From assembly GCF_963678635.1 (NCBI RefSeq), contig NC_087066.1, positions 33,423,301 to 33,487,300 on the forward strand: a stretch of 64,000 nucleotides of DNA. The letters run 5' to 3'. The notes beneath the pieces are model-generated. The model had not been told where the DNA came from. It saw only the letters and a list, made by a program, of their open reading frames with translations, and ran no database searches. Shown here one piece after another: positions 35,926 through 48,177 of this stretch (positions within the stretch are counted from its first letter, which is position 1; each line of letters opens with the position of its first letter). The position numbers and the translations under genes are program-made. Source of the stretch: Symsagittifera roscoffensis. Its lineage: Eukaryota > Xenacoelomorpha > Acoela > Convolutidae.

Positions 35926-37548
35926 TTAGATTAAAGGTTTAATCAATATTTCTTCGTTGTGTATCTGTTCCACAGTTACCACTCGTTTATGACTTGAGCC
36001 CACCGCATTACCGCTATTGGTTCTTTGTCTGCCTTTGACGGTCGCCGCCGAACTGATAATCAGAGCGCCATCTTTATCAACTCCGCTCGCATAGCCGTAA
36101 AAATCTTTTCGACCTTTCTGCTGCACGCATAGTTTTATCCAAGTCTGTATGTTGTGGCCGTTGAACATGACAGTTTTCTGAACTGTATCTACCTTAATTT
36201 TAGCTTTAGAAACTTTCTTTCGTTCATCATTTTTACAGCTTCTAAATCTTACTTTTGCTCGAGTAACTTGTGCCGATGCTGCGGATGTCGTCGTCGAAAC
36301 ATTCTTTTCTACCATTCTTCTCAAATCTTCGGCAATTTCTTTATCCGTCAACTGACGCAAAATAAGAGGATCAAAAATGTCCTCCACTTTTTCTGTGATC
36401 GGCAAAGGGAACGTCGCATTGAAAATTTTGTGCAGAGAAGCGAAACACCTCATAATTAACAGCTCATTTGCGGAACTGTCGCTGAGCCAGTGTTCAAAAT
36501 GGTGTATCTCTCTTTTTTTAAATTGTAAATAAGTCCTCATTTCAGTTTGAAAATGGTCAATTTTTTCATCTGCCTCTTTCACTAAGAAAGCCTCATTTGC
36601 ACAGAAGTTGTTCTCTGCTGCTTTTCGCTTGTACTTTAGAACAGTGTCGGCTAGTTTTATCCTGGTGTGGTATTTGCTCTCTTCCTTTTCGGTCTGTGCA
36701 AGGTACTGTACACATTTGCCACTCTTCGCGTTTTCAATTCTGCTCTCAATATTCGACAACTTATCCGTGTAAAATCTAAAGCACACACGTCAATGTTCAT
36801 TTGCAAAAGCAGGACCAAAATTAGGAAAGCATTAAAGTATAGATGAATTACTAGACGATACGAACACAAGCTATTTATGTGTATGAAAGGGGAGAGTCAA
36901 TATTTTTCCATAAATGCGATCCCAGACTTACTTTTCTTTCAACCTCTCATAATGGGACGACAGTAAATCCATGTGATTCGCACAGAGTCTCCGCTTCCTC
37001 CCACATTCCGCATCTTCCATATCCGAAGAATCGTAGTCAGAATCTTCCGAGTGGTTCTCCGAGTTATCACAGTCCACATGAACAAACTTTTCACTCGCGC
37101 CTCGTTCCATTCTGAGAGTCACGCTCACAGCTAATTCAGCATCATTCAAGCCAGCGGTTAAAATCGTGTTTTTTGGAGCACGACGTCGCTTTACTTGTGC
37201 ACTCCCCGAATTTCGGTTGGATGGCCTTTTTCGATGTAAGCCAGTCAAGTTTTTCGCTCTTTTTGTCCTTTCAGACTTGGACCTTTCACTCTGTGCCGGT
37301 GGTTTTTCAATGCACAGTGACACTGAATAACCCGTGAGAGAAGTCAAGGCATACATGGGCGCTTGGTCCGGTTCGTGTAAGGGGGATTCGGTTGAGCTCG
37401 GAATATGATAGGGAGAGTCTGTGAGTGTCTGGTTATAGAGGGGCGATTCTCCTATTATATGGTAAGGACTGTCCAGCATGTTCGCACTCGTGGATTCCCC
37501 ACGATGGAAAGAAGAGGGCGAGAAGAAAGGAATGCTATTTGAATCCAT
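35926..37548 (-). CDS. SUDS3: SDS3/BRMS1-family Sin3-HDAC complex subunit
   Basis: Family members bridge Sin3 and histone deacetylases in nuclear corepressor complexes. Exon 1 (37548-36932) encodes a Ser/Pro-rich start (MDSNSIPFFSPSSFHRG), basic patches (KRRRAPK) and an acidic run (SEDSDYDSSDMEDAE near residue 170). The donor is GTAAGT at 36931; the acceptor is CTTTAG ending 36776. The junction reads ERLKEKFYTDKLSNIESRIE, matching the YxDKLxxL start of the Sds3 coiled coil. Exon 2 (36775-35926) holds the coiled coil, then LTDKEIAEDLRRM, equivalent to the short helix before the C-terminal domain, and a C-terminal globular stretch. It totals 488 residues, longer than human SUDS3 (328), mostly from the N-terminus. 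The family call is good; the SUDS3 versus BRMS1 split is not resolved. Confidence 0.75.
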
Positions 37549-38556
37549 GATTAGTGCTCTCTATAGATTTAAGTTTTTCATCAACATTCAAATCTGAAAT
37601 AACAATTTTTTGAAACCAGTTTTTTGTTTTGAAACAATTTTTTTTGTTATATTGCTTATAGGAACAAAAATTTAAGTAAGAGCGAGAAGTTAAACTACGA
37701 AAAATTTGATAGATCTCAAAATTGAATACTAGTAAATTGATTCAAATCTATAAAAATGCAATGTTCGGACAAAAAAATCTAAAATGATGCTGCCCGTGAA
37801 AACCAGAACTGATTGACTTTTTCACAGCGACCGACTATGTATATCTGCACAACATCTTTTGAAGCCTAAGGAAAGGTATCAGATGAAGCTTATCTTCAAG
37901 TCTAAGAGTTTGAATTAAGCATGAGGCACTTATTGCTTCATGATCGTCACGTCATCACTTAGAAAAATTAGAAAGTATGATTTTGAAACTACAATCTATA
38001 AATTTAACACCAAGCAAGATTTTTGATGAAACTGACATCTAGGGAAGTGTTTCTTAACTCCGAAAAAAAACTATCTGATGAGTACAATATTTTTGTTGTC
38101 GAGAGTTGAAACGACTGAATTCAAAATATAATCATAATGATTAAACTCAATTTTGAAAGATACTTATTTGAAAAGGAAAAGAAGTCTGTTTATATTTTAA
38201 TATTTCGGGAGTCGTGTCATTTGACGTTCTTTATAAATTGGTCTCTCAATCGATAGCAGTTCTGTTTCGAGGGAAGACAGTATTATAAAAAGCCGAACTT
38301 ATGTTGTCGAAGAACGTGAGATTCCTGGAAAAAGTACCGAAAGCGAGCTTGAAAAACCAACAACCGGAAGCAAAAATTTAACGTGAATTGCGTCACATAT
38401 GTTCAGAGAAAAATCGCTCGATCTAAGTAGCAGTCAGAATTAATTTAGAAACACTTCATAATCGAGCTCACTAAATTCAATTCACATCTGACGTAACACG
38501 AGTGGGCAAATGAAACAATGATTGAGGGATGTGTGTTTCATCACTACGCTATCAAA
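37549..38556. other. Upstream region of the SDS3-like gene
   Basis: AT-rich, with no ORF or repeat that I can support. TTTATAAATTGG near 38231 and TATTATAAAAAGCC near 38281 are TATA-like but are too far from the ATG, on sequence alone, to be called promoters. Confidence 0.3.
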
Positions 38557-38685
38557 TTAACTTCTCCTGTCCATGAGCTTCATGTAGACTTCTTTTTGAA
38601 CCTTGTGGACATCGTACATGTGGCTTATCAGAGCTGATTCAGTCAGCTTCTCTTTACAAATAGGACAAACTTTGTGCTCAGTAGT
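38557..38685 (-). CDS. Single C2H2 zinc-finger exon
   Basis: A 43-codon reading too short for ordinary ORF listing. After an acceptor GTTTAG (ending 38686) it gives TTEHKVCPICKEKL, then TESALISHMYDVHKVQ, and stops after KLMDRRS. Cys-x2-Cys-x11-His-x4-His fits a C2H2 finger. It begins in phase 0 and ends in a stop, so it looks like the last exon of a minus-strand gene whose upstream exons would lie beyond 38686. A donor-like GTAAGT sits 20-30 bases upstream, but no clear preceding exon can be read. It may be a relic. Confidence 0.4.
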   Translation of the reverse strand, partial: TTEHKVCPICKEKLTESALISHMYDVHKVQKEVYMKLMDRRS

Positions 38686-40379
38686 CTAAACATCAAACAT
38701 CTGTCATACTTACCAAAAATTTTAGCAATATAAACATTCCTGGGTCCACGAATTCTCTTTACAAAAACTCAGGTTTAACAAAACTCTTCACAGAGCCAAC
38801 ATAGTTAGGCAACATAGGAGGCAAAAAATTGCGTTTTTTTTTTTAAGTTTTAGGGTCGGAAAAACTTACAACAGCCAACAGATCATTGGAAAAACAGTCA
38901 TGAATGCAAGAAAACAGAAAAAAAAACACTAAAGTGTTCTTTACCCTTGTGATACGCAAGGGTATTGAAATCGGGGACTAGAATTTTTTCCTGTAAACAA
39001 CTTTGTTGACAGAGTGGTCATTTTACTAGGAAGGATGACTATCACTTTTGACATGCTCAAAATCTTGAAATTCAAATAAAACTACCATCACTTACGTAGT
39101 AATTAGCTAAATACTGTTTCAGGTTGTTATTGATTTTTCTCAAATTTCTATTTTTTTCGGAATCGTGATTTTTCCGGTTTGTAGTTTTCGTCCTAGTTTC
39201 TGCCGGTTGAATTTCCGTTTTTTTAACCGCACATTTTTTCTGGTAGGGTTTTTATTGACCTACTTTTTGAAACGTGGGTTTTATTCCAATTTAAACAACT
39301 ATTTACTCTTAACTTTATTATTAACTTAAAATAATATTCAGTAATTTGTAAATTTACCAAGTCTGATTTTACGTAACTTTTTTTCATTTTTTTTTAAAAA
39401 TTGATTAAAACTCAAGTTGTTATTTCCGCTCAGTCAAATTAAATTGCGTAACTTTGAGGGTAGATCATATTCGTATAGTATTTTGTGCCTCAGTATGGAT
39501 GGGTCGTAAAAACTTTCTAAACTTCATTTTTTTTTGCCAACAGTTTTGTAGTCGGCTCAACAGGTTTCGACCCAAAACTTGTCGCCTTTGTTACCGATCT
39601 GAAAATAATTTCCAATTGTTTTAGGGCTGCTTATGAACTTCATCCGATACAAACATGAAGATTTGTCGCTGTGTTTTTCCCAACTTTTTCATGTTATTTT
39701 TTCAAGTAATGATTCAAACTAAATTTTCGAAAATTGTTTTAAGCTTCTGTCTTTTTTTTGCACTGACTATATTGAAGGGCAAATTGAAAATTTTCAAGCT
39801 AGTTGAAAGTGCCACAGGTTTTCATCAAAATATATCTTAAACTTTCAGGAACAACTTATGATTGACACTTTTTTGATTTAAAAATAACTCAAACTGAAAG
39901 ACAACTCGATCATTAGGTAAAGTTTTTATTGCGCTGGGGTATCTAAATATTAATTTCCTTTTCCGAAACTAGAAATCGATCACGTTTTCCGTGACCTTTA
40001 CATTTGCTAATCGATAAGGGAGTTTGCCTTCCATCGAAAAAAGGAAATGAAATGAACTAGATCAGAAATCAAAAATCAAACCCCGAAGTTTGTAGCGTGA
40101 ACAAACTTTAAGACCTTTCCCTTAAGAAAACTTCAAAAAAATCACCAAAATCTATACAAGAGTACTCACTACATTCACGACTATTAATCATCTTACATGA
40201 TTTAATTTTATGAACATATAATGTTTTGTTACTGCATTTGAATTACAAAAGAGGCCCTTCCATTTATTTACAGTCAGTGCACAAGCTGGGTAGGGCCATA
40301 CCAGCGTTATAAAAAAGCATATATAAACCGTATCATTGTATCAATGAAGTCAAATATTAGCAATAAAATCATCGTCGTA
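38686..40379. other. Gene-poor AT-rich interval with R1-like fragment
   Basis: No gene is seen. A diverged R1 fragment can be read at about 39840-40110 (GATCATTAGGTAAAG, GCTAATCGATAAGGGAGTTTGCC). A block near 38870-38935 (ACAGCCAACAGATCATTGG then AATGCAAGAAAACAG) resembles the right edge of the duplication near 33990-34035, which suggests a dispersed repeat shared by both places. Confidence 0.4.
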
Positions 40380-40479
40380 ATGTTAATTTACCTTAACAGT
40401 CTTGACTCTACAATGGCGCTTATAGAGTTGTCGATAAATAGAATTTTGTGCAGCGATCTGCAATCACTTACATAGTACG

Positions 40480-40660
40480 AAGCTACCGAGGAGCGCGAAG
40501 CTTAGTTTAGTTCTTAAGTAGTTCATCGATTCCGGGTAGCTTTCTTGCCTTTTCTCATTCAGTTTCTCGACTAATCGCTGCACCGTCCACGTGGCTGTCG
40601 GAGCAGCGCCACCGGTGCATCCGAAAATCAGCGCCACCGGTGCATCCGAAAACGTGTCTC
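40480..40660 (-). pseudogene. Minus-strand reading frame conserved between R2 units (unit 1)
   Basis: Minus strand reads DAPVALIFGCTGGAAPTAT, WTVQRLVEKLNEKRQESYPE and MNYLRTKLSFALLGSFVLC before a stop. Units 2 and 3 keep the same frame with substitutions that often preserve residue type. At the end ACTAT/GTAAGTG is donor-like. The LRTKLSFALL stretch resembles C-terminal motifs I recall from uncharacterised invertebrate transposon proteins, but I cannot name a family. Probably a remnant of the element that founded the array. Confidence 0.35.
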
Positions 40661-40765
40661 TTATTTCATTATATCTTGTGTGTGGCGATTAAAAAATATC
40701 AAGCATGCCCTAAACTGTCCAAAGGGCGGAATAGGAATTTTGCGCAGTGTAGGGCATGCTTGATA
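40605..40765. repeat. 25-bp minisatellite (2 units) plus stem-loop, R2 unit 1
   Basis: AGCGCCACCGGTGCATCCGAAA occurs twice at a 25-base spacing; each unit contains the palindrome GCACCGGTGC. About 45 bases later TATCAAGCATGCCCT (40697-40711) pairs perfectly with AGGGCATGCTTGATA (40751-40765), leaving a loop of about 40 bases that includes AAGGGCGG. Confidence 0.8.
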
Positions 40766-41229
40766 CTCTTTCAATAAACTTCATCCAAAAAAACTAGATC
40801 AATCGGTAAAAATTGTACTCCATTGAAAAATAATAACAACACTAGAACCCACTTTTGAATCGAAGTAACTCAAAGTTCATTTTTGCGCTCTTTGCATATT
40901 GTTATTGGAAGCTTGAGTTTCTTCAATCAAATGATTCAGAAAAAGAGTTAGATCATTTGCTTAACGGGAAAAGCATCTGTCCAATTTAATAAGGCCCTAG
41001 TGTGGCAAAACGGAGCTCCGCAAAATTGAGATACCAAAAAAACCTGAAAGTCAATTTTTTCCAAATTAATGAAAACTGCGAAATCAGTAAAATACCCAGA
41101 AGGCACGGCACGAAACTGAAAACATACATCCAAGAAGGTAAACCACTAATGAAATGCACTCTTCGCCAAAACATACAAAAAAAAACAAAATGAGGGCAAA
41201 TCAAAAACATCAATCCACTTTCCATTAAA

Positions 41230-41965
41230 ATATTGAAATAATCGCTACAGTGCTGATTTAAATTATCAGGACAGAACGAACAAACGCGAATTTTCAAACG
41301 CGTTTTTCTCAATTTGGATTGTTATTAGACTAAAAGCGAAGAGAACGAAGTTTGCTTAGAATTTCACCAGAATAAATATTTTTTATCCAAAATTTTCAGC
41401 CAAAATTGTACCCCCCAAAAAAACTTTTTTTTTTTAATAAATCAAGAATTACGCTGAAACTACTTTATTAATAGATGGGTAAAATTCTATTACAAGAAGC
41501 CTCTTACACAGCCAAACAAAGTTCTAGAAGGGTTAAATCTCCAAAATGTTGCGCAAAATGTTCAAAATTGCCTTTAAGCAAAGATTTTGGGTTTTACATA
41601 GTAAAAATCACATTTCTCGTTTATCAAGCAAAAAATTTTGTTTTATACAGCTTTTTGGAGATTTAACCCTTCTAGAACTTGGTTGAGCTGTGTAAGAGGC
41701 TTCTTGTAAAATAAATTTCTCATCTATAATAAAGTAGTTTCAGCATAATTCTTGATTAATTAAAAAGCCAAATTGACCCATTTTTGGGGTAAAAATTTTG
41801 GCTGAAAATTTGGAGAAAAAATTGCACCATATTAATTCTGGTGAAATTTTAAGCAAACTTTCTGTTTCTTCGTTTTTTGTCTAATCTTAACCGAAATTGA
41901 GAAAAACGCGTTTGAAAATCCAAGTTTTGTTCATGTTGTCCGGATTACTTAAATCAGCACTTTGT
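41230..41965. repeat. Long imperfect palindrome, R2 unit 1
   Basis: The left arm (about 41230-41548) and right arm (about 41650-41965) are inverted copies. CAGTGCTGATTTAAATTATC mirrors AATTACTTAAATCAGCAC-like sequence, ACGCGTTTTTCTCAATTTGG mirrors CCGAAATTGAGAAAAACGCG, and ACAAGAAGCCTCTTACACAG mirrors CTGTGTAAGAGGCTTCTTGT. The centre is about 100 bases. Resembles a foldback or MITE-type element without coding capacity. Confidence 0.75.
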
Positions 41966-43580
41966 TGAACTCTAATTATCTTCAACATTGAGAAACAAAA
42001 TCATTTTAAAATAATTGCGTAGCAGCAGCACTGCAATTAATTCCTTTTTAATCACTAGCTGCAAGCAGTCAAGCTTTTAAACGCTTTCATTGTACAATTG
42101 GGTTTGGATGAAAAAATTTATCTGCGAGTTCGACACTGATTTAAAACTATTTTAATCGAATAGATAAGCTAAGAAAACCTTGTTTCAATACTTAGTCTTC
42201 ACTTAAGTTCATTATTACATTTTTCTTAGCATTATTACATTCTTGTTAATCGTGGAAATTCTAAAACCTATAGCTACTTAGATGAATTTTGATAGACACC
42301 GCATGTTCAGCTTCAGGTAATAAAAACAATTTTGGAAGGTCTGAAAACACACGGCGAAAAAAGAATACCTATTAATTGGGAGAGATGCCAATTTTTACTT
42401 ATGATATCGAGTGGCTCTGTTCCAAAACTGAAAACCATGGAACCAAACTATCAGTCGCGGATGCGATCAAAAATTCAAAGGATGCGATGTGCATAATGGA
42501 CACTAGATCTTGAATGGGCTCAATAGATAAACTTAAAAAGTATATCCCTAAAATGGCAACCCTATCATCATCATTTAAAAACCTGATAAAAACGCATTTT
42601 GTTAAAAAAATCTTCGACCAACTCACAACAAGCATTCCAGAAATCAAAGAACAATTAGAAAACGATGAATAACCATCATGTAGACGTGAAACAAAACACT
42701 TAAGTCAAATGCGACGCCTCACACTCCGGCTTCGCGGTTGTTCGGTTTTTTAGCAGATCTTAAATAACACATACGAATGAGAATTAGATCAATTTTATAA
42801 TTGGTTGTTAGGGTCGCAAAGCAAATAGAAAAGAAAGCACTAATTGAAGCCTTAAGAAACGACAGATATTCAAAACAATGTTAACCAGGTGAACTGATGC
42901 AATAAAGCCCTATGATAACATTTTCGTCGAACATATTCTTGGAAAAAACATGGGATTTAAAGAATATTTCTTAGGTCATTCTACACAAAACATACCCTGG
43001 TATCCATGTAACGTAGCGCTACACACCTACGGTAGTTACTTATTCGTATTTGCCTTAATTGGAACAATGAGGTGTTAGATAGATTAAGGTCAATCCTAAG
43101 AAATATGAAAGTCAAAATGCTAAGGTGTATTAGCCCAAGGTGAGCTCTAGTGAGAGCAGTACACAAATAGAGGAAGCCATATTGACAACGAAACCCTGAA
43201 AAGAAAAATTGGAAACTTAACTCATTTTTTCAAAGCTTACTTCACAATCTCAAGAAGGGGAACCATCACGAAGCGCATCCCTCAGTCGAAAGTCCTGTGA
43301 CAATCAGCCAAACATGACATCAGTCAAGCAAAAAATAAAACAACTAAAACATACTTATATTCTAATTGACAATAGCCAGCAATGGAAAAGTATATGGTGA
43401 CATGTAGTGGGTGGTGTTAGCACTCTCCTTTGAAGAGCTGAAGACTGAGAATGAGTGTCTCAACAATTATCACCACAAGACGACTTCCACTGTCGCACAG
43501 ACGCTGAAAAAAAAAGATCACGGCAGTTTCTTAATCGAACAGCTAAAAGAGAACAAAACTGAAGATTGACTCCAGCCAGT

Positions 43581-43855
43581 GAAAGAAGACAGCAGTGTAA
43601 ACTCAGAAAACTACCCTTCCACTTTTCTGTGTTAATGACAACTACTACATTTGCTACACTACATTAGAACCATCGTCGTAATGTTAATTTACCTCAGCCG
43701 TCTTGACTCTACAATGGCGTGAAAGAAGACAGCAGTGTATACTCAGAAAACTACCCTTCTACTTTTATGTGTTGATGACAACTACTACCTTTGCAACCTA
43801 ACATTGAATGCATCGTCGTAACGTTAATTTACCTTAGCCGTCTTGACTCTAAAAT
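43581..43855. repeat. Local 140-bp tandem duplication
   Basis: GAAAGAAGACAGCAGTGTA at 43581 recurs at 43721, and both copies run to TCTTGACTCTACAATGGC-like ends. It lies at the junction of R2 units 1 and 2. Confidence 0.7.
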
Positions 43856-43869
43856 GGCGTTTATAGAGT

Positions 43870-44120
43870 TTTCGATAAATGGAATTTTGTGCAGCGGTCT
43901 GCAATCCCTTACATAGTAAAAAGTTACTGAGGAGCGCGAAGCTCAGTTTAGTTCTTATGTAGTTTGTCGATTCCGGTTAGCTTTCTTGCCTTTTTTCATT
44001 TAGTTTCTCGAGTAATCGCTGCACTGTCCGCGTGACTGTCGGAGCAGCGCCACCGGTGCATCCGAAAATCAGCGCCACCGGTTTATCCGAAAATCAGCGC
44101 CACCGGTGCATCCGAAAATG
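43870..44120 (-). pseudogene. Conserved minus-strand frame, R2 unit 2
   Basis: Reads VALIFGCTGGAAPTVT then RTVQRLLEKLNEKRQES, a stop, and TNYIRTKLSFALLSNFLLCK. In this unit the frame continues past the donor-like GTAAGG for some 25 further codons. Confidence 0.3.
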
Positions 44121-44232
44121 TGTCTTTAATTTCATTGTATCTTCTGAGTGTAGTGATTAAAAAGAATCAAGCATGCCCTGCACTGTGCCAAGGGCGGTAT
44201 AGGACCTTTGCACAGTGTAGGGCATGCTTGAT
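44046..44232. repeat. 25-bp minisatellite (3 units) plus stem-loop, R2 unit 2
   Basis: Three tandem copies of the 25-base unit, the middle one with GGTTTATCC instead of GGTGCATCC. The stem ATCAAGCATGCCCT (44166-44179) and AGGGCATGCTTGAT (44219-44232) is perfect and extends further through GCACTGTG against CACAGTGT. Confidence 0.8.
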
Positions 44233-44514
44233 ACTTTTTCCATAACCTTCATCTAAGAAAACTGGACCAATCGGTAAAACTTTTACTCCATTGAAAAATA
44301 ACAACAGCACTAGACCCCACTTTTGAATCGAAGTAATTCAAAAATCACTTTTGCGCTGTTTGCCTATTGTTATGGAAGCTTGAGTTGCTTCAATCAAATG
44401 ATTCAGAAATTGCGGTTGATCAGTTGCTGAACGGGAAAAGTATCTGTCCGATTTAATAATGCCCTACTGTGGCAAAACGGAGCTCCGCAAAACTTGAGAT
44501 ACCAAAAAAACCTG

Positions 44515-44995
44515 AAATTCACCTGAAACAAACTTGAATTTCAAACGCAATTTTCTCAATTTGAATTAAGATAAGAGCAAACGCGAAGAGAACGAAATTT
44601 GCTTAGAATTTCACCAGATCTAATATGGATCCATTTTTTATCCAAAATTTTCAGCCCAAACCTAGCCCAAGAATGGTTCAATTATATTACAAGAATCCTC
44701 ATACACAGCGGAACAAAGTTAAACGAGGGTTAAAACTCCAAAAAAAATGCACAAAAAGTTCAAAATTTGTTTTTAAGGAAAGATTTTGGGTTTTATACAG
44801 TAAAAATCACATTTCTTGGCTATCAAGCAAAATATTTTCATTTAAATATGTTTTTGGAGATTTAACCCTTCTAGAAGCATAGATTGTTCTCTTCTTTTTA
44901 TGTCTTATCTTAAACCAAATTGAGAAAAACGCGTTTGAAATTTCAAGTTTTGCTCATTTTGTCCGGATAATTTAAATCAGCACTGTATTGAATTA
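44515..44995. repeat. Partial palindrome, R2 unit 2
   Basis: The left arm is present (AACGCAATTTTCTCAATTTG to GGGTTAAAACTCC). The right arm jumps from TTTAACCCTTCTAGAAGCA directly to GATTGTTCTCTTC, so the middle of the right arm is deleted. Confidence 0.6.
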
Positions 44996-45684
44996 TAATT
45001 ATCTTAAACATTGAGAAACAAAATCACTTTAAAATAACTGTGTAGCAGCAGCACTACTATTAAACCGTTTTTAATCACCAGCTGCTATTATCAACTCTTT
45101 TCGCACCTGTCAAAAGCAGTCAAGCTTTTAAACGCTTTCATTGTACAATTGGGTTTGGTTGAAAAAAGTTATCTGCGATTTCGACACTTATTTAAACCTA
45201 ATCAAATGAAATAGATTAGCTTAGAAAACCTTCTTCCAACATTTAGTCTTCACTCAAGTTCATAAGATACTGTTGCCATAACCTCCATCTAAGAAAACTG
45301 GATCAATCGGTAAAGCTTGTACTCCATTGAAAAACAACTACAACACTAGAACCCACTTTTGAATCGAGGTAATTCAAAGTTCTTTTTTTGCGCTGGTTGC
45401 ACATTGCTATTGGGAGCTTAAGTTGCTTCAATCAAATGATTCAGAAATTGAGTTAGATCAGCTGCTTAACGGGAAAAGTATCTGTCCGATTTATTAATAC
45501 ACTACTGTGGCAAAACGGAGCTCCGCAAAACTTGAGATACAAAAAAACTTGAAATTCATTTTTCTCCAAATTAAAGAAAACTGCTAAGCCAGTAAACTCC
45601 CAGAAGACACGACCCCAAACGAAAAACATACAAAAAACAAAATGAGGGCAAATTAAAAACATCAATCCAGTTTCCAAAAAAATA

Positions 45685-46380
45685 TTGAAACAATCGCTAC
45701 AGTGCTGATTTAAATTATCCGGACAGGACGAACAAACTTGAATTCTCACACGCGTTTTTCTCAATTTGAATTTATATTAGAACAAAAGCTAAGAGAACGA
45801 AATTTGCTTAGAATTTCACCAGAATTAATATGGATCATCTTTTCATCCAAAATTTTCAGCCAGAACTTTACCCCAAAAATGGTTCAAATATCTTACAAAA
45901 AGCCTCTTACACAGCTGAACAGCTGAGTTATTCAAGGGTTAGGTCTCTAAAAAGTTGCACAAAATGTCGAAATTTGCTTTTAAACAAAGATTTTGGGTTC
46001 TATATAGTAAAAATCACATTTCTTGTTTACCAAGCAATATGTTTTTTTTTATTTTATACAGGTTTTTGGAGATTTAACCCTTCTAGAAAATTGTTGGGAT
46101 GTGTAAGAGACTTCTGGTAATATAATTTTCGCATCTATTAAAGTAGTTCCAGCGTAATTCTTGATTAATTAAAAACGCCAAATCGACCCATTTTTGGGGT
46201 AAAATTTTGGCTGAAAATTTGGAGAACAAAAGCGCCGTATTGAATCAGGTCAAACTCTAAGCAAAGATTGTTCTCTTCTTTTTATGTCTTATCTTAAACC
46301 AAATTGAGAAAAACGCGTTTGAAAACTCAAGTTTTGCTCATTTTGTCCGGATAATTTAAATCAGCACTGTATTGAACTAT
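45685..46380. repeat. Long imperfect palindrome, R2 unit 2b
   Basis: Arms at about 45685-45955 and 46065-46380 around the GATTTTGGGTTCTATATAG centre. Nearly identical to the palindrome in unit 3, 2957 bases downstream. Confidence 0.7.
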
Positions 46381-47821
46381 AATTATCTTAAACATTGAGA
46401 AACAAAATCACTTTAAAATAACTGTGTTGCAGCAGCACTACTATTAAACCGTTTTTAATCACCAGCTGCTATTATCAACTCTTTTCGCACCTGTCAAAAG
46501 CAGTCAAGCTTTTAAACGCTTTCATTGTACAATTGGGTTTGGTTGAAAAAAGTTATCTGCGATTTCGACACTTATTTAAACCTAATCAAATGAAATAGAT
46601 TAGCTTAGAAAACCTTCTTCCAACATTTAGTCTTCACTCAAGTTCAATATTACAATTTATTGTAATAAATTAACTTATAAAGAATATCCCTAAATTGGCA
46701 ACCCTATCATCATCATTTAAAAACCTGATAAAAAACGCAATTTAGTTTTAAAAAACTGACCAACTCACAACAAGCATTCCAGAAATCAAAGACAACGATG
46801 AATCACCATCATTTAGACGTGAAACAAAACAATTGAGTCGAATGCCACGCCTCACACAGACTCCGCTTTTTCAGCAGATCTTAAATATCACACATACGAA
46901 TGAGAATTACATCAATTTTATAATTGCTTGTTAGGGTCGCAAAGTAAACAGAAAAGAAAGCACTAATTGAAGCATTAAGAAACGACAGATCTTCAAAACA
47001 AGGTTAACCAGGTGAACTGATGCAATAAAGCCCTATGATAACATTTTCGTCGAACATATTCTTGGAAAAAACATGGGATTTAAAGAATATTTCTTAGGTC
47101 ATTCTACAAAAAACATACCCTGGTATCCCTGTAACGTAGTGTTGAACACCTACTTAGTTATTTATTTCTATTTGCCTTAATTGGAGCAATGAGCTGTTCA
47201 CTAGATTAAGGTCAATGCTAGAAAAGATGAAAGACAGAATGCTAATGTGTATTAGCCCAAGGTGAGCTCTAGTGAGAGCAGTACACAAAGAGAAGAAGCC
47301 ATATTGACTACGAACCCCTCAAAAGAAAAATTGGAAACTTAACTCATTTTTTTTCAAAGTTTACTTCACAATCTCAAGAAAGGGAACCATCACGAAGCGC
47401 ATCCCTTAGTCGAAGGTCCTGTGACAATCAGCCGAACATGACATCAGTCTAGCAAAATATAAAACAACTAAACATATTTATATTCTAATCGACAATAGCC
47501 AGCAATGGAAAATTATATGGTGACGTGTAGTGGGTGATGTTACCACTCTTATTTGAAGAGCTGAAGACTGAGATAATAGTGTCTCAACAACACCCACAAC
47601 AAGCGAACTTCCACTGTCGCACAGACGCTGAAACAGAGATCACGGCAGTTTCTTGATCAAAGAAGCCAGTGAAAGAATACAGCTATGTAAACTCAGAAAA
47701 CAACCCTTCTACTTTTATGTGTTGATGACTACTACTAAATTTACTACACTACATTAAATGCATCGCCGTAATGTTAATTTACCTTAGCCGTCTTGACTCT
47801 ACAATGGCCTTTATAGTTGTC

Positions 47822-48064
47822 AATGGACTGAATTTTGTGCAGCGATCTGCAATCCCTTACATAGTAAAAAGCTACTGAGAAGCGCGAAGCTTATTTGTGT
47901 CGGTATGTAGTTTATTGGTTCCGCGTACCTTTCGTATTTTTCAATTAGTTTCTCGAGTAATCGCTGCACCGTCCGCGTGACTGTCGGAGCAGCGCCACCG
48001 GTGTATCCGAAAATCAGCGCCACCGGTGCATCCGAAAATCAGCGCCACCAGTGCATCCGAAAAT
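47822..48064 (-). pseudogene. Conserved minus-strand frame, R2 unit 3
   Basis: Open for 67 codons: MALIFGYTGGAAPTVTRTV, QRLLEKLIEKYERYAEPI, then NYIPTQISFALLSSFLLCKG. The best preserved of the three copies, still without a recognisable domain. Confidence 0.3.
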
Positions 48065-48177
48065 GTGTCTTTAATTTCATTGTGTCTTGTGAGTGTGGTG
48101 ATTAAAAAATAACAAGCATGCCCTACAGTGAGCCAAGGGCGGTATAGGACCTTTTTACAGTGTAGGGCATGCTCGAT
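47991..48177. repeat. 25-bp minisatellite (3 units) plus stem-loop, R2 unit 3
   Basis: Three minisatellite units. The stem AACAAGCATGCCCTACA pairs with TGTAGGGCATGCTCGAT (48161-48177), with mismatches at the outer end. Confidence 0.75.

Noticed and set aside
43996-44120. CRISPR-like short repeats
   Set aside because: The 25-base units are directly adjacent with no spacers, and the genome is eukaryotic; this is a minisatellite.
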